In this document: one piece after another, positions 23,312 to 34,400 of the stretch
Position numbering within the stretch: position 1 is the first letter of the stretch
Layout: each line of letters starts with the position of its first letter
NCBI GenBank assembly: GCA_003216135.1
Contig: QCJI01000004.1
Location: 1-59,509 of the forward strand
Length of the DNA stretch: 59,509 nt
Reading direction: 5' to 3'
Source of the DNA: Prochlorococcus sp. AG-409-A22
GTDB lineage: Bacteria; Cyanobacteriota; Cyanobacteriia; PCC-6307; Cyanobiaceae
The notes under the pieces: generated by a model
The model's database searches: none
Told to the model about the DNA's origin: nothing
The model's input: the letters and a program-made list of their open reading frames with translations, nothing else
Program-made: the position numbers and the translations under genes

Positions 23312-25057
23312 TTAGCTCTCTATTTTATTAGTTGCTAATTCTCTTTCCCAAAGATTTTTATATAGACCTTTTTGTTTAATTAGATCTTCATGGATACCTT
23401 CTTGAACTATTAAACCTTTATCCATTACTAGTACTCTGTCACATGTTGCTGCTACAGATAATTGGTGACTGATCATTATTATTGTTTTAGTTCTATTAGC
23501 CCTCATTTCCTCAATTATAAATGAAGCTGTTTTGTTATCTACACTAGCCAAAGCATCATCTAGTACAACTACAGAAGAATCAACTAGTAATGCTCTACCT
23601 AGTGCAGTTCTTTGCCTTTGACCTCCACTTAATGTGATACCTCTTTCTCCGACAATAGTTCTAAATCCTCTTGGGAAATTATCAATATCATCTATCAAAC
23701 CAGCTTTTGATGCGCTTTCTCTGACTAATTCCATAGAGGCATTTGGTTCTCCAAAGCTTAGATTTTCAGAAATTGTTGAAGTAAATAAAAAGGCTTCTTG
23801 AGGAACAATTGATATATTCTTTCTTAAATCTCCTAATCTTATATTTTTTATATCAATATCATCTAAATATAATTGCGCGTCTGGTATCTCAATTATTCTG
23901 CCAAGAGATTTAGCTAATGTCGTTTTTCCACAACCTACAGGTCCAACTATCGCAATAAGTTCTCCTGGGAAAATTTTGAAGTTCAAACCATTTAATGAAT
24001 TAAATTTAGATCCTGGATATTTTATTGTTAAATTTCTTGCTTCTAGAAAACCTTTTATCTTCTTCTTTAAGAATTTTGTGCCTTTTTTATCTACTATATT
24101 AGGATTATTTTGGAATATTTCTTCTACACGATCTAAACTTACTTGTCCTAGTTGAAATGTATTTAATGTAAAGCCTAAAAGTGCCGTTGGGAATACTAGC
24201 CTTTCTACATATAATATAAGAGCTACTAATCCACCAATTGATATAAACCCATTTTCTAATTGATATGTTCCTAAAGCTAGTAAAATCAATAATGAAATTG
24301 ATGAAATGCCTTGTAAAACTGGAAATAAAGTACTTGCAGTTCGTGCAAGTTTTATTGCTGAATTACGATAATTCGTGTTATAAATATTAAATTCTTTTTT
24401 TTCTGCATTTTCTTGACCATAAATCTTAATTGCACTTATACCAGAAAGATCCTCTTGAATTAAATCGCTTAGTTTAGATAATGATTCTTGCTGTGCTTTT
24501 CTTTGACTTACCATTCTTCCTCCAAATAGGCTTACTAGTCCAAGAATTATTGGGAAAATCATTAATGCAGATATTGTGAGTGGTTTATTAATTACAAACA
24601 TTGAAGGTATTGTTAGAGAATAAGCAAGAACAATATTGCATAAACTTAATACAGTAAAACCAAGCAACCTTCTTATATTTTCAATATCACTTGTAGCTCT
24701 GCTAATAATATCGCCACTACCTTTTTTTTGAATCCATTCTGGATCTTGAATAAGTAAATGATCGAAAAGTTTTTGTCGAAGATTTACTTCTACCTTTCTT
24801 CCTATTCCAAAAACTATCTGCCGTGAAAATAACCTAATTAGACCCATGCATGTTGCAAGAAAAATTAGCCAAATTGATTTTGTAATTACGAATCTCGAAG
24901 AAAATACATTTTGCAATTGATCAATAATATTTTTTACTTCCAAAGGTATTAAAACACTTAAAATATTTACTATAAGAAGAGCTATTGCACCATATAAAAA
25001 TTCTTTTTTATATGGTTTAAGATATTTTTTTATTATTTTCAACTTTATGGTTTTCAT
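23312..25057 (-). CDS. ABC exporter (fused membrane and ATPase domains)
   Basis: A 581-residue half-transporter. Residues 1-310 form the six-span membrane domain with the QDPEWIQKKGSGDIISRATSD coupling helix. The ATPase follows with Walker A GPVGCGKT (372-379), signature LSGGQ (476-480) and Walker B ending LDDALASVD. The residue after the Walker B Asp is Asp rather than the usual Glu, as in MdlA/YheI-type exporters, many of which act as heterodimers. Substrate unknown; lipid or drug export are family roles. Its start is 81 bases from the divergent DUF3288 gene. Confidence 0.85.
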   Translation of the reverse strand: MKTIKLKIIKKYLKPYKKEFLYGAIALLIVNILSVLIPLEVKNIIDQLQNVFSSRFVITKSIWLIFLATCMGLIRLFSRQIVFGIGRKVEVNLRQKLFDHLLIQDPEWIQKKGSGDIISRATSDIENIRRLLGFTVLSLCNIVLAYSLTIPSMFVINKPLTISALMIFPIILGLVSLFGGRMVSQRKAQQESLSKLSDLIQEDLSGISAIKIYGQENAEKKEFNIYNTNYRNSAIKLARTASTLFPVLQGISSISLLILLALGTYQLENGFISIGGLVALILYVERLVFPTALLGFTLNTFQLGQVSLDRVEEIFQNNPNIVDKKGTKFLKKKIKGFLEARNLTIKYPGSKFNSLNGLNFKIFPGELIAIVGPVGCGKTTLAKSLGRIIEIPDAQLYLDDIDIKNIRLGDLRKNISIVPQEAFLFTSTISENLSFGEPNASMELVRESASKAGLIDDIDNFPRGFRTIVGERGITLSGGQRQRTALGRALLVDSSVVVLDDALASVDNKTASFIIEEMRANRTKTIIMISHQLSVAATCDRVLVMDKGLIVQEGIHEDLIKQKGLYKNLWERELATNKIES

Positions 25058-25138
25058 TTAATTTTTCCAATATGATTAAGATAATGTTTCATTTTTAAAT
25101 ATGTGAGCTAATTTTATAAATGATTTAGTATTTATTTT

Positions 25139-25435
25139 ATGAGTAACGAACAAACTCATCCTCTGCATGAAACAGATAAGCATATTATAGATTCTCTTAT
25201 CACAAAGGAAAATCCAGAAGATATAGATTTTATTAATTTAGCTAGATTGATAAATCGATATTCAAAATTCCCTGGTGAAATTGAAATCCAAAATGATATT
25301 CAAAAAATTCTTAAATTCTGGAAAATTTCTGAAAATGATCTTTTTTCTAAAACTAGAATTATTTGGTCAAATAAATTCAGGCCTTCTAATACCTCTAAAG
25401 AATTAGTTGGATCAGGATTCGATACTTCTAACTAG
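25139..25435 (+). CDS. DUF3288 family protein
   Basis: A 98-residue soluble protein. HETDKHIIDSLI, LARLINRYSKFPGE and ENDLFSKTRIIW are the conserved spots of the cyanobacterial DUF3288 family as I remember it. Helical throughout. It sits 33 bases before trpD on the same strand and may be co-transcribed with it. No function is known for the family. Confidence 0.7.
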   Translation: MSNEQTHPLHETDKHIIDSLITKENPEDIDFINLARLINRYSKFPGEIEIQNDIQKILKFWKISENDLFSKTRIIWSNKFRPSNTSKELVGSGFDTSN

Positions 25436-25468
25436 ATCTTATAGTCATATTTTCACTCTTATAAATAT

Positions 25469-26512
25469 ATGTCTTTTAATAAAACAAATTCTGAAATACT
25501 TAATCAATTACTTCATGGAGAAAACCTAGATGAGCTTACTTCTAGAGTTTTAATGAAAAGATGGCTTAATGATGAAATATTAGATGTTCAAACGGGAGCT
25601 TTTTTGACGGCATTAAGAGCAAAGGGTTCTACCGGGATAGAATTATCTTCCATGGCAGAAGAACTTTTAAATGTTTGTAAATTGCCTGTGGCTAGACCAG
25701 ATTTGTTTATGGTAGATACATGTGGTACTGGTGGTGATGGGGCTAATACATTCAATATATCAACTGCCGTTTCTTTTGTAGCAGCATCTTGCGGAGTGAA
25801 TATTGCAAAACATGGAAATAAAAGTGCTAGTGGTAAAGTTGGCTCAGCAGACGTTTTATTAAATCTTGGAATAAATTTAAATGCTTCCTTAGAAAATGTT
25901 ATTTCTGCAATAGATGAGATTGGAATAACCTTCTTATTTGCCCCGGTTTGGCACAAATCATTAATTAAATTAGCACCTTTGAGAAAGGCTCTTGGCATTA
26001 GAACTATTTTTAATCAACTTGGACCTTTGGTAAATCCATTAAGACCTAATGCTCAAGTATTGGGTGTCGCATCTGAAGATCTTTTGGAACCAATGGCAAC
26101 TGCTCTTTGTAAAATGGGTATGAATAGAGCTATAGTTGTTCACGGTTCTGGAGCTCTTGATGAGGCCTCACTTCAAGGAGATAATAAAATTATATTTGTA
26201 GATAATGGTAAATTAACTAAATCTATACTTAATATTTCTGAGTTTAATCTTGCAAATATTCCTAATAGTAAGCTTGTAGTATCTGATAATGAATCTAATG
26301 AGGAGATATTAGAATCTATATTAAATGGTTCTGGCCAATTAGCTCATAATTATGTTGTAGCATTAAACACAGCATTAGTCCTTTGGGTCGCAGGAGTAGA
26401 AGACAATTTACATGAAGGATTTAACCAAGCTTTATTTTCAATAAAAGAAGCAACTCCTTGGAAAAAATTTGTATTATTAAGAAGTTTTCTTTCCCCAGAA
26501 GAATCAATTTAA
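25469..26512 (+). CDS. trpD: Anthranilate phosphoribosyltransferase
   Basis: A 347-residue protein. The anthranilate and PRPP site is clear: [17 protein letters not shown] and [38 protein letters not shown] is the second conserved region. It transfers the phosphoribosyl group to anthranilate, the second committed step of tryptophan synthesis. Length is typical. The stop lies 3 bases before carA, so trpD and carA share a transcript, although their pathways differ (tryptophan versus arginine/pyrimidine). Confidence 0.95.
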   Translation: MSFNKTNSEILNQLLHGENLDELTSRVLMKRWLNDEILDVQTGAFLTALRAKGSTGIELSSMAEELLNVCKLPVARPDLFMVDTCGTGGDGANTFNISTAVSFVAASCGVNIAKHGNKSASGKVGSADVLLNLGINLNASLENVISAIDEIGITFLFAPVWHKSLIKLAPLRKALGIRTIFNQLGPLVNPLRPNAQVLGVASEDLLEPMATALCKMGMNRAIVVHGSGALDEASLQGDNKIIFVDNGKLTKSILNISEFNLANIPNSKLVVSDNESNEEILESILNGSGQLAHNYVVALNTALVLWVAGVEDNLHEGFNQALFSIKEATPWKKFVLLRSFLSPEESI

Positions 26513-26515
26513 AAA

Positions 26516-27655
26516 ATGAATAATCCGCATAAGAAAAATGCAAAATTAGTTCTAAGTAACGGGATTACTTTTCCGGCCTTTTCTTTTGGAGCTTCTGGAA
26601 CAACAGTTGGTGAAATTGTTTTTAATACAGGAATGACAGGTTATCAAGAGGTAATAACTGATCCAAGTTACTATGGTCAAATTCTTACCTTTACTTATCC
26701 AGAAATTGGTAATACTGGAATAAATCATGAAGATTCAGAATCCAGTATTACAGTTAAGGGTATAATTGTTCGTAATTATTCCTCAAATAGATCAAATTGG
26801 AGATCAGTAAAAAGTTTTAATCAATGGTTAATTGAACAAAATGTCATTGGACTTTATGGAATAGATACTAGAGCACTGGTAAAAATTTTAAGATCTAATG
26901 GTTCTATGAATGGACTTATTACATCAGAAGATAAAGATATAAAAAGTTGTTTAAAGATTATTTCTGATACCCCTAAAATGGAGGGTTTGAATTTATCCAA
27001 GGAAGTAACAACAAAAAAGAATTATTCATGGATAACTACCACAAAAACTTATTTTGACATAAGAAAAAAGAAATCACATGAAGTTAAAAAGTTAAAAATA
27101 ATAGCATTAGATTTTGGAATAAAGCAGTCAATTTTAAACAGACTTGTTTCTCATGGATGTGAAATTTTAGTTTTACCTTACACTTTTTCGTTTGAGGATA
27201 TTTTAGCTAAGAAACCTGATGGAATATTTTTTTCTAATGGTCCAGGAGATCCAGCTACCGTTTCTGAAGGAATTAATTTAGCTAAATTACTTATAGATTA
27301 CGGAAAGATTCCTATGTTTGGGATTTGTCTAGGTCATCAAATATTTGGATTAGCGTTAGGAGGTTCTACATATAAATTACCTTTTGGACATCGAGGTTTA
27401 AATCATCCTTGTGGTAAAAATAATAAAATAGAAATAACTAGTCAAAATCATGGTTTTGCTATTGATGCTGATTCTCTCCCAAAGGATATAGTTAAAATAA
27501 CTCATTTTAATCTTAACGATAATACAGTAGCTGGATTGGAAGTGAATAATAAACCTATATTTAGTGTCCAATATCATCCTGAAGCAGGACCTGGTCCACA
27601 TGATTCAGATTACTTATTTAATAAATTTGTTTCTCTAATGTTAGAAAGATGTTGA
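26516..27655 (+). CDS. carA: Carbamoyl-phosphate synthase small subunit
   Basis: A 379-residue protein. The N-terminal half begins with AKLVLSNGITFPAFSFGASG and GYQEVITDPSY. The glutaminase half carries SNGPGDPA, nucleophile Cys271 in MFGICLGHQ, and the His354/Glu356 pair in VQYHPEAGPGP. It supplies ammonia from glutamine to CarB for carbamoyl phosphate. Length and motifs are normal. Three bases from trpD. Confidence 0.95.
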   Translation: MNNPHKKNAKLVLSNGITFPAFSFGASGTTVGEIVFNTGMTGYQEVITDPSYYGQILTFTYPEIGNTGINHEDSESSITVKGIIVRNYSSNRSNWRSVKSFNQWLIEQNVIGLYGIDTRALVKILRSNGSMNGLITSEDKDIKSCLKIISDTPKMEGLNLSKEVTTKKNYSWITTTKTYFDIRKKKSHEVKKLKIIALDFGIKQSILNRLVSHGCEILVLPYTFSFEDILAKKPDGIFFSNGPGDPATVSEGINLAKLLIDYGKIPMFGICLGHQIFGLALGGSTYKLPFGHRGLNHPCGKNNKIEITSQNHGFAIDADSLPKDIVKITHFNLNDNTVAGLEVNNKPIFSVQYHPEAGPGPHDSDYLFNKFVSLMLERC

Positions 27656-27705
27656 CATATTGTTTTCTTTTGATTTGATAATTACATTTGATGAATTATT
27701 TTTTT

Positions 27706-27711
27706 GGAGGG
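27706..27711 (+). promoter_or_regulatory. Strong ribosome binding site before an ATA codon
   Basis: GGAGGG followed by 8 bases and then ATA at 27720. Strong Shine-Dalgarno sites are uncommon in this window, so its position in front of the full-length STAS frame decides the start and excludes the shorter ATG at 27876. Confidence 0.65.
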
Positions 27712-27719
27712 ATTAAGTC

Positions 27720-28091
27720 ATAGAAGAATTCCAAAAGCTAACTGTTTCTTTAAGAGGAAACATCGATGTAAAGACAAATATTATTGTTTTTACTTTTAAA
27801 GGTCAGCTTGACGCATTTTCTGAAAAACAATTTAAGAATTTTGTAACTAATAAACTTAGAAATGATTCAAAGGCCATGCCATTTGTAATTGATCTATCAA
27901 AAATTGATTTTCTTGACTCTAGCGGCCTAGGTGCTCTTGTTCAGACTTCTAAAGAATGTAAAAAACTTAAAGTAGGTTTTTCTGTTGTTGGAAATTCTAG
28001 AGTTGCCCAAACCATTAAGCTCGTTCGTTTAGGTGAATTTCTTAATTTAAAATCCACCCTTGAAGAAGCATTACTTAATTTAAAAAGTTGA
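27720..28091 (+). CDS. STAS-domain anti-sigma-factor antagonist with apparent AUA start
   Basis: The frame gives a complete STAS domain: LTVSLRGN, NIIVFTFKGQLDAFS, MPFVIDLSKIDFLDSSGLGALV and FSVVGNSRVAQT. DSS (S67, S68) is the phosphorylatable site of SpoIIAA/RsbV proteins. No ATG, GTG or TTG exists between the upstream in-frame stop and residue 53. A strong ribosome binding site GGAGGG (27706-27711) sits 8 bases before an ATA codon at 27720. A start at the first ATG (27876) would delete half the fold. Overlaps the next gene by 4 bases (TTGA). Confidence 0.75.
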   Translation: MEEFQKLTVSLRGNIDVKTNIIVFTFKGQLDAFSEKQFKNFVTNKLRNDSKAMPFVIDLSKIDFLDSSGLGALVQTSKECKKLKVGFSVVGNSRVAQTIKLVRLGEFLNLKSTLEEALLNLKS

Positions 28092-28483
28092 ATTATTGGA
28101 TTAAAAATCTTGTCCCATATGGTTCTCCAGAAGAAATCGGTGTAATACAGCTTGCTTGGCTTGGAGATTCAGTTTGGGAACTTCATCAAAGATTAAGGTA
28201 TGTTCATTTTCCATTGAAATCAAAAGAGCTCCATTTATCAGTAGTAAATGAAGTAAAAGCAAATGCTCAATCAAAATCTTTAAGTCAAATTGAACATTTA
28301 TTAAATACTTTTGAAATTGATTTGATTAGAAGAGCCAGAAATAAAACTAAAAGATATCCCAAGTCTGCAGATCCCTCTATATACTCAAGAGCAACTGGTT
28401 TCGAGACTCTTATTGGTTGGCTATTTCTAAAAGACCCAAAAAGATTATCAAAATTTTTTGAATATCTAGAAAAAACAATCTAA
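28088..28483 (+). CDS. mrnC: Mini-ribonuclease III
   Basis: A 131-residue protein with a TTG start overlapping the STAS stop. It is a double-strand-specific RNase III domain without an RNA-binding domain: LAWLGDSVWELH holds the metal-binding signature (Asp of GDSVWE), and ARNKTKRYPKSADPSIYSRATGFETLIGWL the second. In Bacillus the enzyme matures 23S rRNA. It neighbours the SpoU rRNA methyltransferase 7 bases downstream, the same order as in many cyanobacteria and Gram-positives. Confidence 0.85.
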   Translation: MNYWIKNLVPYGSPEEIGVIQLAWLGDSVWELHQRLRYVHFPLKSKELHLSVVNEVKANAQSKSLSQIEHLLNTFEIDLIRRARNKTKRYPKSADPSIYSRATGFETLIGWLFLKDPKRLSKFFEYLEKTI

Positions 28484-28490
28484 CTCATCT

Positions 28491-29522
28491 ATGAAAAACT
28501 ATTCCAAAAAAGACTATTCAGAAAATAAAAGAAAAAACTACACTAAAAGGTCAGAATCTAATAAGTTTTTGAGACCATCAAATTCTTCAGATGAAAATTA
28601 TTCTTCAATAAAAAATACTTTTGGTAAAAAACCCAAAAATCATAAAAATCAAATTAGTAAAATAAAGTCAGATGATAAAAAGGATAAAAATAACCTTACT
28701 TCAAGTAATAAAAATTTTTCTTATAAATCTAATTCCAGATTTCATTCTAAAAATACTGATTTAAATCTTCAACAATTTCCTAATAAAAGAAATTTTGATG
28801 ATTGGATATGGGGAAAACATTCTGTTTATGAAGCCTTAATTAGTGAGAGACCTATTAATAGAATTTGGTGTACATCAGAAATTATTTCTTCAGAGAAGTT
28901 TTATATATTACTTAAAGATCTAAAATCAAAAGGTGTTCTAATAGAAGAGGTCTCTTGGAATAGGCTTTCTCAATTGACTTTTGGCGCGTCACATCAAGGT
29001 CTGGCAATTCAATTAGCACATAAAAAATCTATATCTTTAGATAAATTAATTGATTTATCTAAAACTAATTGCAAAAATCCAATTATTATAGCCTTAGATG
29101 GAATAACAGATCCACATAATTTAGGAGCTATCATAAGGTCTGCAGAAGCTTTTAATTGTAAAGGTATTATTCTTCCTCAGAGAAGATCTGCAGGCTTAAC
29201 TGGAACAGTTGCAAAAGTTGCAGCAGGTGCTTTGGAGCATATTCCTGTAAGCAGAGTTGTAAATTTAAATAGATCACTAGAAGAACTTAAGAGAAATAAT
29301 TTTCTTACAGTAGGATTAAGCGGGGATAGTCAATTGCCAATTTCACGATTTAATGAAAAATCTCCCATTGTAGTGATAATAGGATCAGAAGATAAAGGAA
29401 TATCTTTACTTACCCAGAAAAAATGTGATTATCTTTTACGAATTCCTCTTAAAGGTAAAACTTCCAGCTTAAATGCCTCTGTTGCAGCAGCTATATCCTT
29501 ATTTCACTTAACTAGTAATTAG
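28491..29522 (+). CDS. rlmB: SpoU-family RNA 2'-O-ribose methyltransferase (RlmB type)
   Basis: A 343-residue protein. Residues 1-100 are a low-complexity Lys/Ser/Asn extension (KKDYSENKRKNYTKRSES). A substrate-binding SpoU N-domain (DWIWGKHSVYEAL) follows. The knotted SPOUT domain carries IIALDGITDPHNLGAIIRSA, PIVVIIGSEDKGIS and KGKTSSLNASVAAAISLF, the three family motifs. It methylates a 23S rRNA guanosine in the family type; the exact target is inferred. The charged extension is longer than usual. Confidence 0.85.
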   Translation: MKNYSKKDYSENKRKNYTKRSESNKFLRPSNSSDENYSSIKNTFGKKPKNHKNQISKIKSDDKKDKNNLTSSNKNFSYKSNSRFHSKNTDLNLQQFPNKRNFDDWIWGKHSVYEALISERPINRIWCTSEIISSEKFYILLKDLKSKGVLIEEVSWNRLSQLTFGASHQGLAIQLAHKKSISLDKLIDLSKTNCKNPIIIALDGITDPHNLGAIIRSAEAFNCKGIILPQRRSAGLTGTVAKVAAGALEHIPVSRVVNLNRSLEELKRNNFLTVGLSGDSQLPISRFNEKSPIVVIIGSEDKGISLLTQKKCDYLLRIPLKGKTSSLNASVAAAISLFHLTSN

Positions 29523-29659
29523 ATATTATTCAAAATTAATTTTCATTTTAAATATTTATCAAATATTATTGTTTCAATACATTTGCAGGATTATTAAATA
29601 TTTATTGAACTTTTGCTTTTAAATTGTATAGAATTTAACAAGAATTAAAAAGGTCTTAA

Positions 29660-29890
29660 ATGACCAGAACATTGATTAGAAAACTTGGAAACAAATTTGG
29701 TTTAGCCTGGTGGGCTAAAATTGAATCAGAAAAACCCTTATCCACATATTGGTATGGTCCTTTTCTAACAAAACGAAGCCTTAATGCAAATCTAATTTCT
29801 TTTATTGAAGATCTTCAAGATGAAGGTTCAGTTAACATTAAACATAATATTGTTAGATGTAAAAAAGAAGAACCATTAACTATTTATTAA
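29660..29890 (+). CDS. DUF1816 family protein
   Basis: A 76-residue protein. [21 protein letters not shown] and the C-terminal [10 protein letters not shown] match the cyanobacterial DUF1816 pattern, with WYGPF as the most diagnostic piece. In some cyanobacteria a similar domain is fused to phycobilisome linkers; stand-alone copies have no known role. ATG start at 29660, preceded by a 137-base gap without visible features. Confidence 0.75.
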   Translation: MTRTLIRKLGNKFGLAWWAKIESEKPLSTYWYGPFLTKRSLNANLISFIEDLQDEGSVNIKHNIVRCKKEEPLTIY

Positions 29891-29921
29891 TCATTATATT
29901 TTCATAAAAAGCTTACTATAT

Positions 29922-31370
29922 ATGAACTTTAAGTTTTTACGAAATGAAATTATAACCGGCAATGCTTCAGTAAAAGAAATAGTAAATGATTTTTTCTCCA
30001 AAATTGAAGAAATTAATCCTAAAATCAATGCATATATATGTACAACAAGAGATCTTGCAGAATCTCAAGCCAATAAGATAGATAAATTAATTCAAAATGA
30101 TGAACGACTCCCTCCTCTAGCTGGTTTGCCAATAGCCATAAAGGATAATATTTGTACAAAGGGAACCGTTACTTCTTGTTCAAGTAATATGCTCAAGAAT
30201 TTTGTTGCACCATATGAATCTACAGCTTCTAATAAATTATGGTCTTCAGGAGGTATATGCTTAGGAAAAACAAATTTAGATGAATTTGCAATGGGAAGTT
30301 CTACAGAGACGTCAGTATTTGGAGTTACTTCAAATCCATGGGATATTAATAGAGTCCCAGGCGGAAGTTCTGGTGGTAGCGCTGCTTCAGTGGCGGCAGG
30401 CTTATGTGCCGCCGCGATAGGTTCTGATACTGGAGGCTCAATTAGACAGCCAGCATCTTTTTGTGGAGTAGTAGGACTTAAACCTACTTATGGGAGAATA
30501 AGTAGATGGGGTCTTATTGCTTTTGCAAGTTCTTTAGACCAAATTGGCCCAATCACTAATACAGTTTCAGATGCAGCTGAAGTTCTCTATGCTATGTCTG
30601 GCAAAGATCCCTATGATTCCACATGTCTTAACAGGCCTGTTCCAAATTATTTAGATGATTTAAATAAATCTATAAAAGATTTAAAAATAGGAATTATTAA
30701 AGAGTGTTTTGATCACCCTGGACTCAATCCAGAAGTGAAAGAATCTGTTCTTTCCGGTGTAGATAGATTTAGAAATTTAGGAGCTCAAATTATTGACATA
30801 GAATGTCCAAGATTTAATGATGGAATAGCTACATATTATGTAATAGCACCATCGGAAGCCTCTGCTAATTTAGCTAGATACGATGGAGTTAAATATGGTT
30901 ATAGATCTGATAGCGGATCCAACTTTTTGAAAATGACTTCTAAGAGCAGAGCTAATGGGTTTGGAGATGAAGTCCAAAGAAGGATTCTTATTGGAACTTA
31001 TGCATTATCAGCCGGATATAGCGACGAATATTATAAGAAAGCACAGCGAGTTAGAACTTTGATCAGAAGAGATTTCGATAATGCTTTTGAAAAAGTTGAT
31101 ATTTTATTAACCCCTACATGTCCAACTACTGCATTTTTAAAAGGGGATTTTCTTAACGATCCCCTCTCTATGTATTTATCTGATCTTTTAACTGTTCCTG
31201 CTAATTTAGCAGGACTCCCTGCTATTAGTGTGCCATGCGGATTTGATAAAAATGGTTTACCTATTGGTCTTCAATTAATAGGTAATGTTTTAGAAGAGCA
31301 TAGAATTTTGAATGCTGCAAATATATTTGAAATTGATGCACAAGTTATTAAGAATAAACCGTCGTTCTAA
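29922..31370 (+). CDS. gatA: Glutamyl-tRNA(Gln) amidotransferase subunit A
   Basis: A 482-residue amidase. Catalytic triad from the family spacing: Lys74 (LPIAIKDN), cis-Ser149 in [12 protein letters not shown], and Ser173 in [11 protein letters not shown]. The C-terminal [15 protein letters not shown] and [11 protein letters not shown] are conserved too. It releases ammonia from glutamine for the GatCAB complex, which converts Glu-tRNA(Gln) to Gln-tRNA(Gln). Full length; gatB and gatC are not in the window. Confidence 0.95.
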   Translation: MNFKFLRNEIITGNASVKEIVNDFFSKIEEINPKINAYICTTRDLAESQANKIDKLIQNDERLPPLAGLPIAIKDNICTKGTVTSCSSNMLKNFVAPYESTASNKLWSSGGICLGKTNLDEFAMGSSTETSVFGVTSNPWDINRVPGGSSGGSAASVAAGLCAAAIGSDTGGSIRQPASFCGVVGLKPTYGRISRWGLIAFASSLDQIGPITNTVSDAAEVLYAMSGKDPYDSTCLNRPVPNYLDDLNKSIKDLKIGIIKECFDHPGLNPEVKESVLSGVDRFRNLGAQIIDIECPRFNDGIATYYVIAPSEASANLARYDGVKYGYRSDSGSNFLKMTSKSRANGFGDEVQRRILIGTYALSAGYSDEYYKKAQRVRTLIRRDFDNAFEKVDILLTPTCPTTAFLKGDFLNDPLSMYLSDLLTVPANLAGLPAISVPCGFDKNGLPIGLQLIGNVLEEHRILNAANIFEIDAQVIKNKPSF

Positions 31371-31454
31371 ATTTGTATTAAAAATTAATTTGTATCGCTA
31401 AATTATAGATCTTTTAAAAATATTCTTTATCTTATATATATGAATTAATTGAAT

Positions 31455-34400
31455 ATGGCTTTTGTTCCTCTACATAATCATAGTGACTACAGTCTTCTAG
31501 ATGGGGCAAGTCAAGTTTCTAAAATTGTTGATAGAGCTTCAGAGCTTGGAATGGATTCTATTGCTTTGACTGATCATGGAGTAATGTATGGAGTTCTTGA
31601 TTTAGTCAAAAAGTGTAAAGAGAAAGGAATTAAACCTATTATTGGTAATGAAATGTATATTATTAATGGCTCTATTAATGATCCTCAACCGAAGAAGGAA
31701 AAAAGATATCATTTAGTTGTTTTAGCAAAAAATCATATTGGATATAAAAATCTTGTAAAGTTAACAACTATTAGCCACTTAAATGGGATGAGAGGTAGAG
31801 GAATATTCTCTAGGCCATGTATAGATAAATTTCTTTTAAGTCAATATAAAGAAGGTCTTATCATTTCTACAGCCTGTATTGGTGGTGAAATCCCTCAAGC
31901 TATTTTAAAGGGGAAGATAGATTTAGCTGAGAATATTGCGCTTTGGTATAAGAAATTACTTGGAAATGATTTTTATCTAGAAATTCAAGACCATGGTTCT
32001 ATAGAAGATAGAATTGTGAACGTTGAATTAATAAGAATTGGAAAAAAACATCAAATAGAAGTTATTGCAACAAATGACTCCCACTATATCTCTAATATGG
32101 ATGTAGAATCACATGATGCTTTGCTTTGTGTTCTTACTGGAAAATTAATAAGCGACCAAAAGAGATTGAGATATACAGGTACAGAATATATTAAGAGTGA
32201 GAAAGAAATGCTTTCACTTTTTAAAGATCATATAGATGATGAATCAATAAAAAAAGCAGTAAATAACACTGTTGAGATTTCAAGAAAAATTGAGGATTTT
32301 GATTTGTTTGGTACCTATAGAATGCCAACATTTCCGCTTAAAGAGGATAAAGATTCATTGTCTCTTTTGACAAGGATATCAACTGAAGGTCTTTTAAAAA
32401 GACTTAAAAAATCTAGTATTGAAGAGGTTAGTGAAATATATAAAAAAAGATTGTCATCGGAATTAGAAATAATTAACGATATGGGCTTCCCAGATTATTT
32501 TTTAGTCGTATGGGATTATATAAAATTTGCAAGAGATAATTCTATTCCCGTAGGTCCAGGGAGAGGGTCAGCAGCAGGATCACTAGTCGCATATGCACTT
32601 CAAATTACAAATATAGATCCTGTTGAGCATGGTTTACTTTTTGAAAGATTCTTAAATCCTGCCAGAAAGTCAATGCCTGATATTGATACTGACTTTTGCA
32701 TCGATAGGAGAAACGAAGTAATTGATTATGTTTCTAGGAGATATGGTGATGATAAGGTCGCTCAAATAATTACCTTTAATAAAATGACTTCCAAGGCCGT
32801 TTTAAAAGATGTTGCAAGAGTCCTAGATATTCCATATGGAGAGGCGGATAAATTAGCAAAATTAATACCAGTTGTTAGAGGTAAACCATATAAATTAAAA
32901 GAAATGATTGAGAAGAATTCACCTAGTCAAGAGTTTAGAGACAAATATATAAACGATGAGAGAGTAAAAAGATGGATTGATTTAGCACTTAGGATCGAAG
33001 GTACTAATAAAACATATGGAGTCCATGCTGCAGGGGTAGTAATAGCTTCAGATCCTTTAGATGAACTTGTACCACTTCAACGAAACAATGATGGTCAAAT
33101 AATAACTCAATATTCAATGGACGATATTGAATCTCTTGGATTGTTGAAAATGGATTTCTTAGGTCTTAAAAATTTAACCATGATAGATAAGACAATTTCT
33201 TTAATAAAAGAATCTACTGGTCAAAAAATTAATATTAACGAATTACCTCATAATGATGATAAAACCTTTGATCTGATTGGTAGGGGAGATCTTGAAGGGA
33301 TATTTCAATTAGAGTCATCTGGGATGAAGCAAGTTGTAAAGGATTTTAAACCTAATTCTCTTGAGGATATATCATCTATTCTTGCTCTTTACAGACCTGG
33401 TCCTCTTGATGCTGGTCTTATTCCAAAATTTATTAATAGAAAAAATGGTAAAGAAAAAATTGATTTCCCTCATCCTTTTATAAAATCCATTCTTACTGAA
33501 ACTTATGGAATTATGGTTTATCAAGAGCAAATAATGAAAATTGCTCAAGATTTAGCAGGATATTCACTTGGTGATGCTGATTTACTTAGAAGAGCAATGG
33601 GAAAAAAGAAAGTTTCAGAGATGGTTAAACATAAGAATCTCTTCGTAGAAGGTTCTATAAAGAACGGTGTTGAAGAAAAGATAGCTAATGACCTTTTTGA
33701 TCAAATGGTTTTATTTGCTGAATATTGTTTTAATAAAAGTCATTCAACTGCTTATGGTGCCGTCACTTATCAAACTGCCTTTTTGAAAGCTCATTTCCCA
33801 GTTGCATATATGGCAGCACTTTTAAGTGTTAATTCAGGCTCTAGCGATAAAATGCAGAGATATATTTCTAATTGTTATGCTATGGGAATAGAAGTTATTT
33901 CACCTAGTATTAATTTCTCTGGAATTGATTTCACCATAAAAAAAGATCAAATCCTATTTGGGTTGTCAGCGATTAAAAATTTAGGAGATTCAGCCATTAG
34001 AAATATAATTTCTAATCGTGAGAAATTAGGAAACTTTAAATCATTGTCAGATTTATGCGATCGTTTACCATCTAATGTTCTCAACAAGCGGAATTTAGAA
34101 TCTCTAATTCATTGTGGTGCTTTAGATGAGTTTTCTGAGAATAAAAATAGAGCTCAATTATTTTCTGATCTTGAATATGTAATTGAATGGGCATCATCAC
34201 GTAATCGTGATCGAATTTCAGGGCAAGGAAACTTATTTGACTCTGTTAAAACATATTCAGAGCCACAATTTTCGCAATCACAACATTCAAAGGTAGATGA
34301 TTATTCACTTATTGAAAAGTTAAAATTAGAAAAGCAACTTTTGGGTTTTTATTTATCCGATCATCCATTAAAACATTTATCCAAGCCAGCTAAACTTGTT

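Noticed and set aside
25588-25998. A 136-residue antisense frame within trpD
   Set aside because: Its composition mirrors the trpD codons; trpD is complete with all motifs, so this is a shadow.
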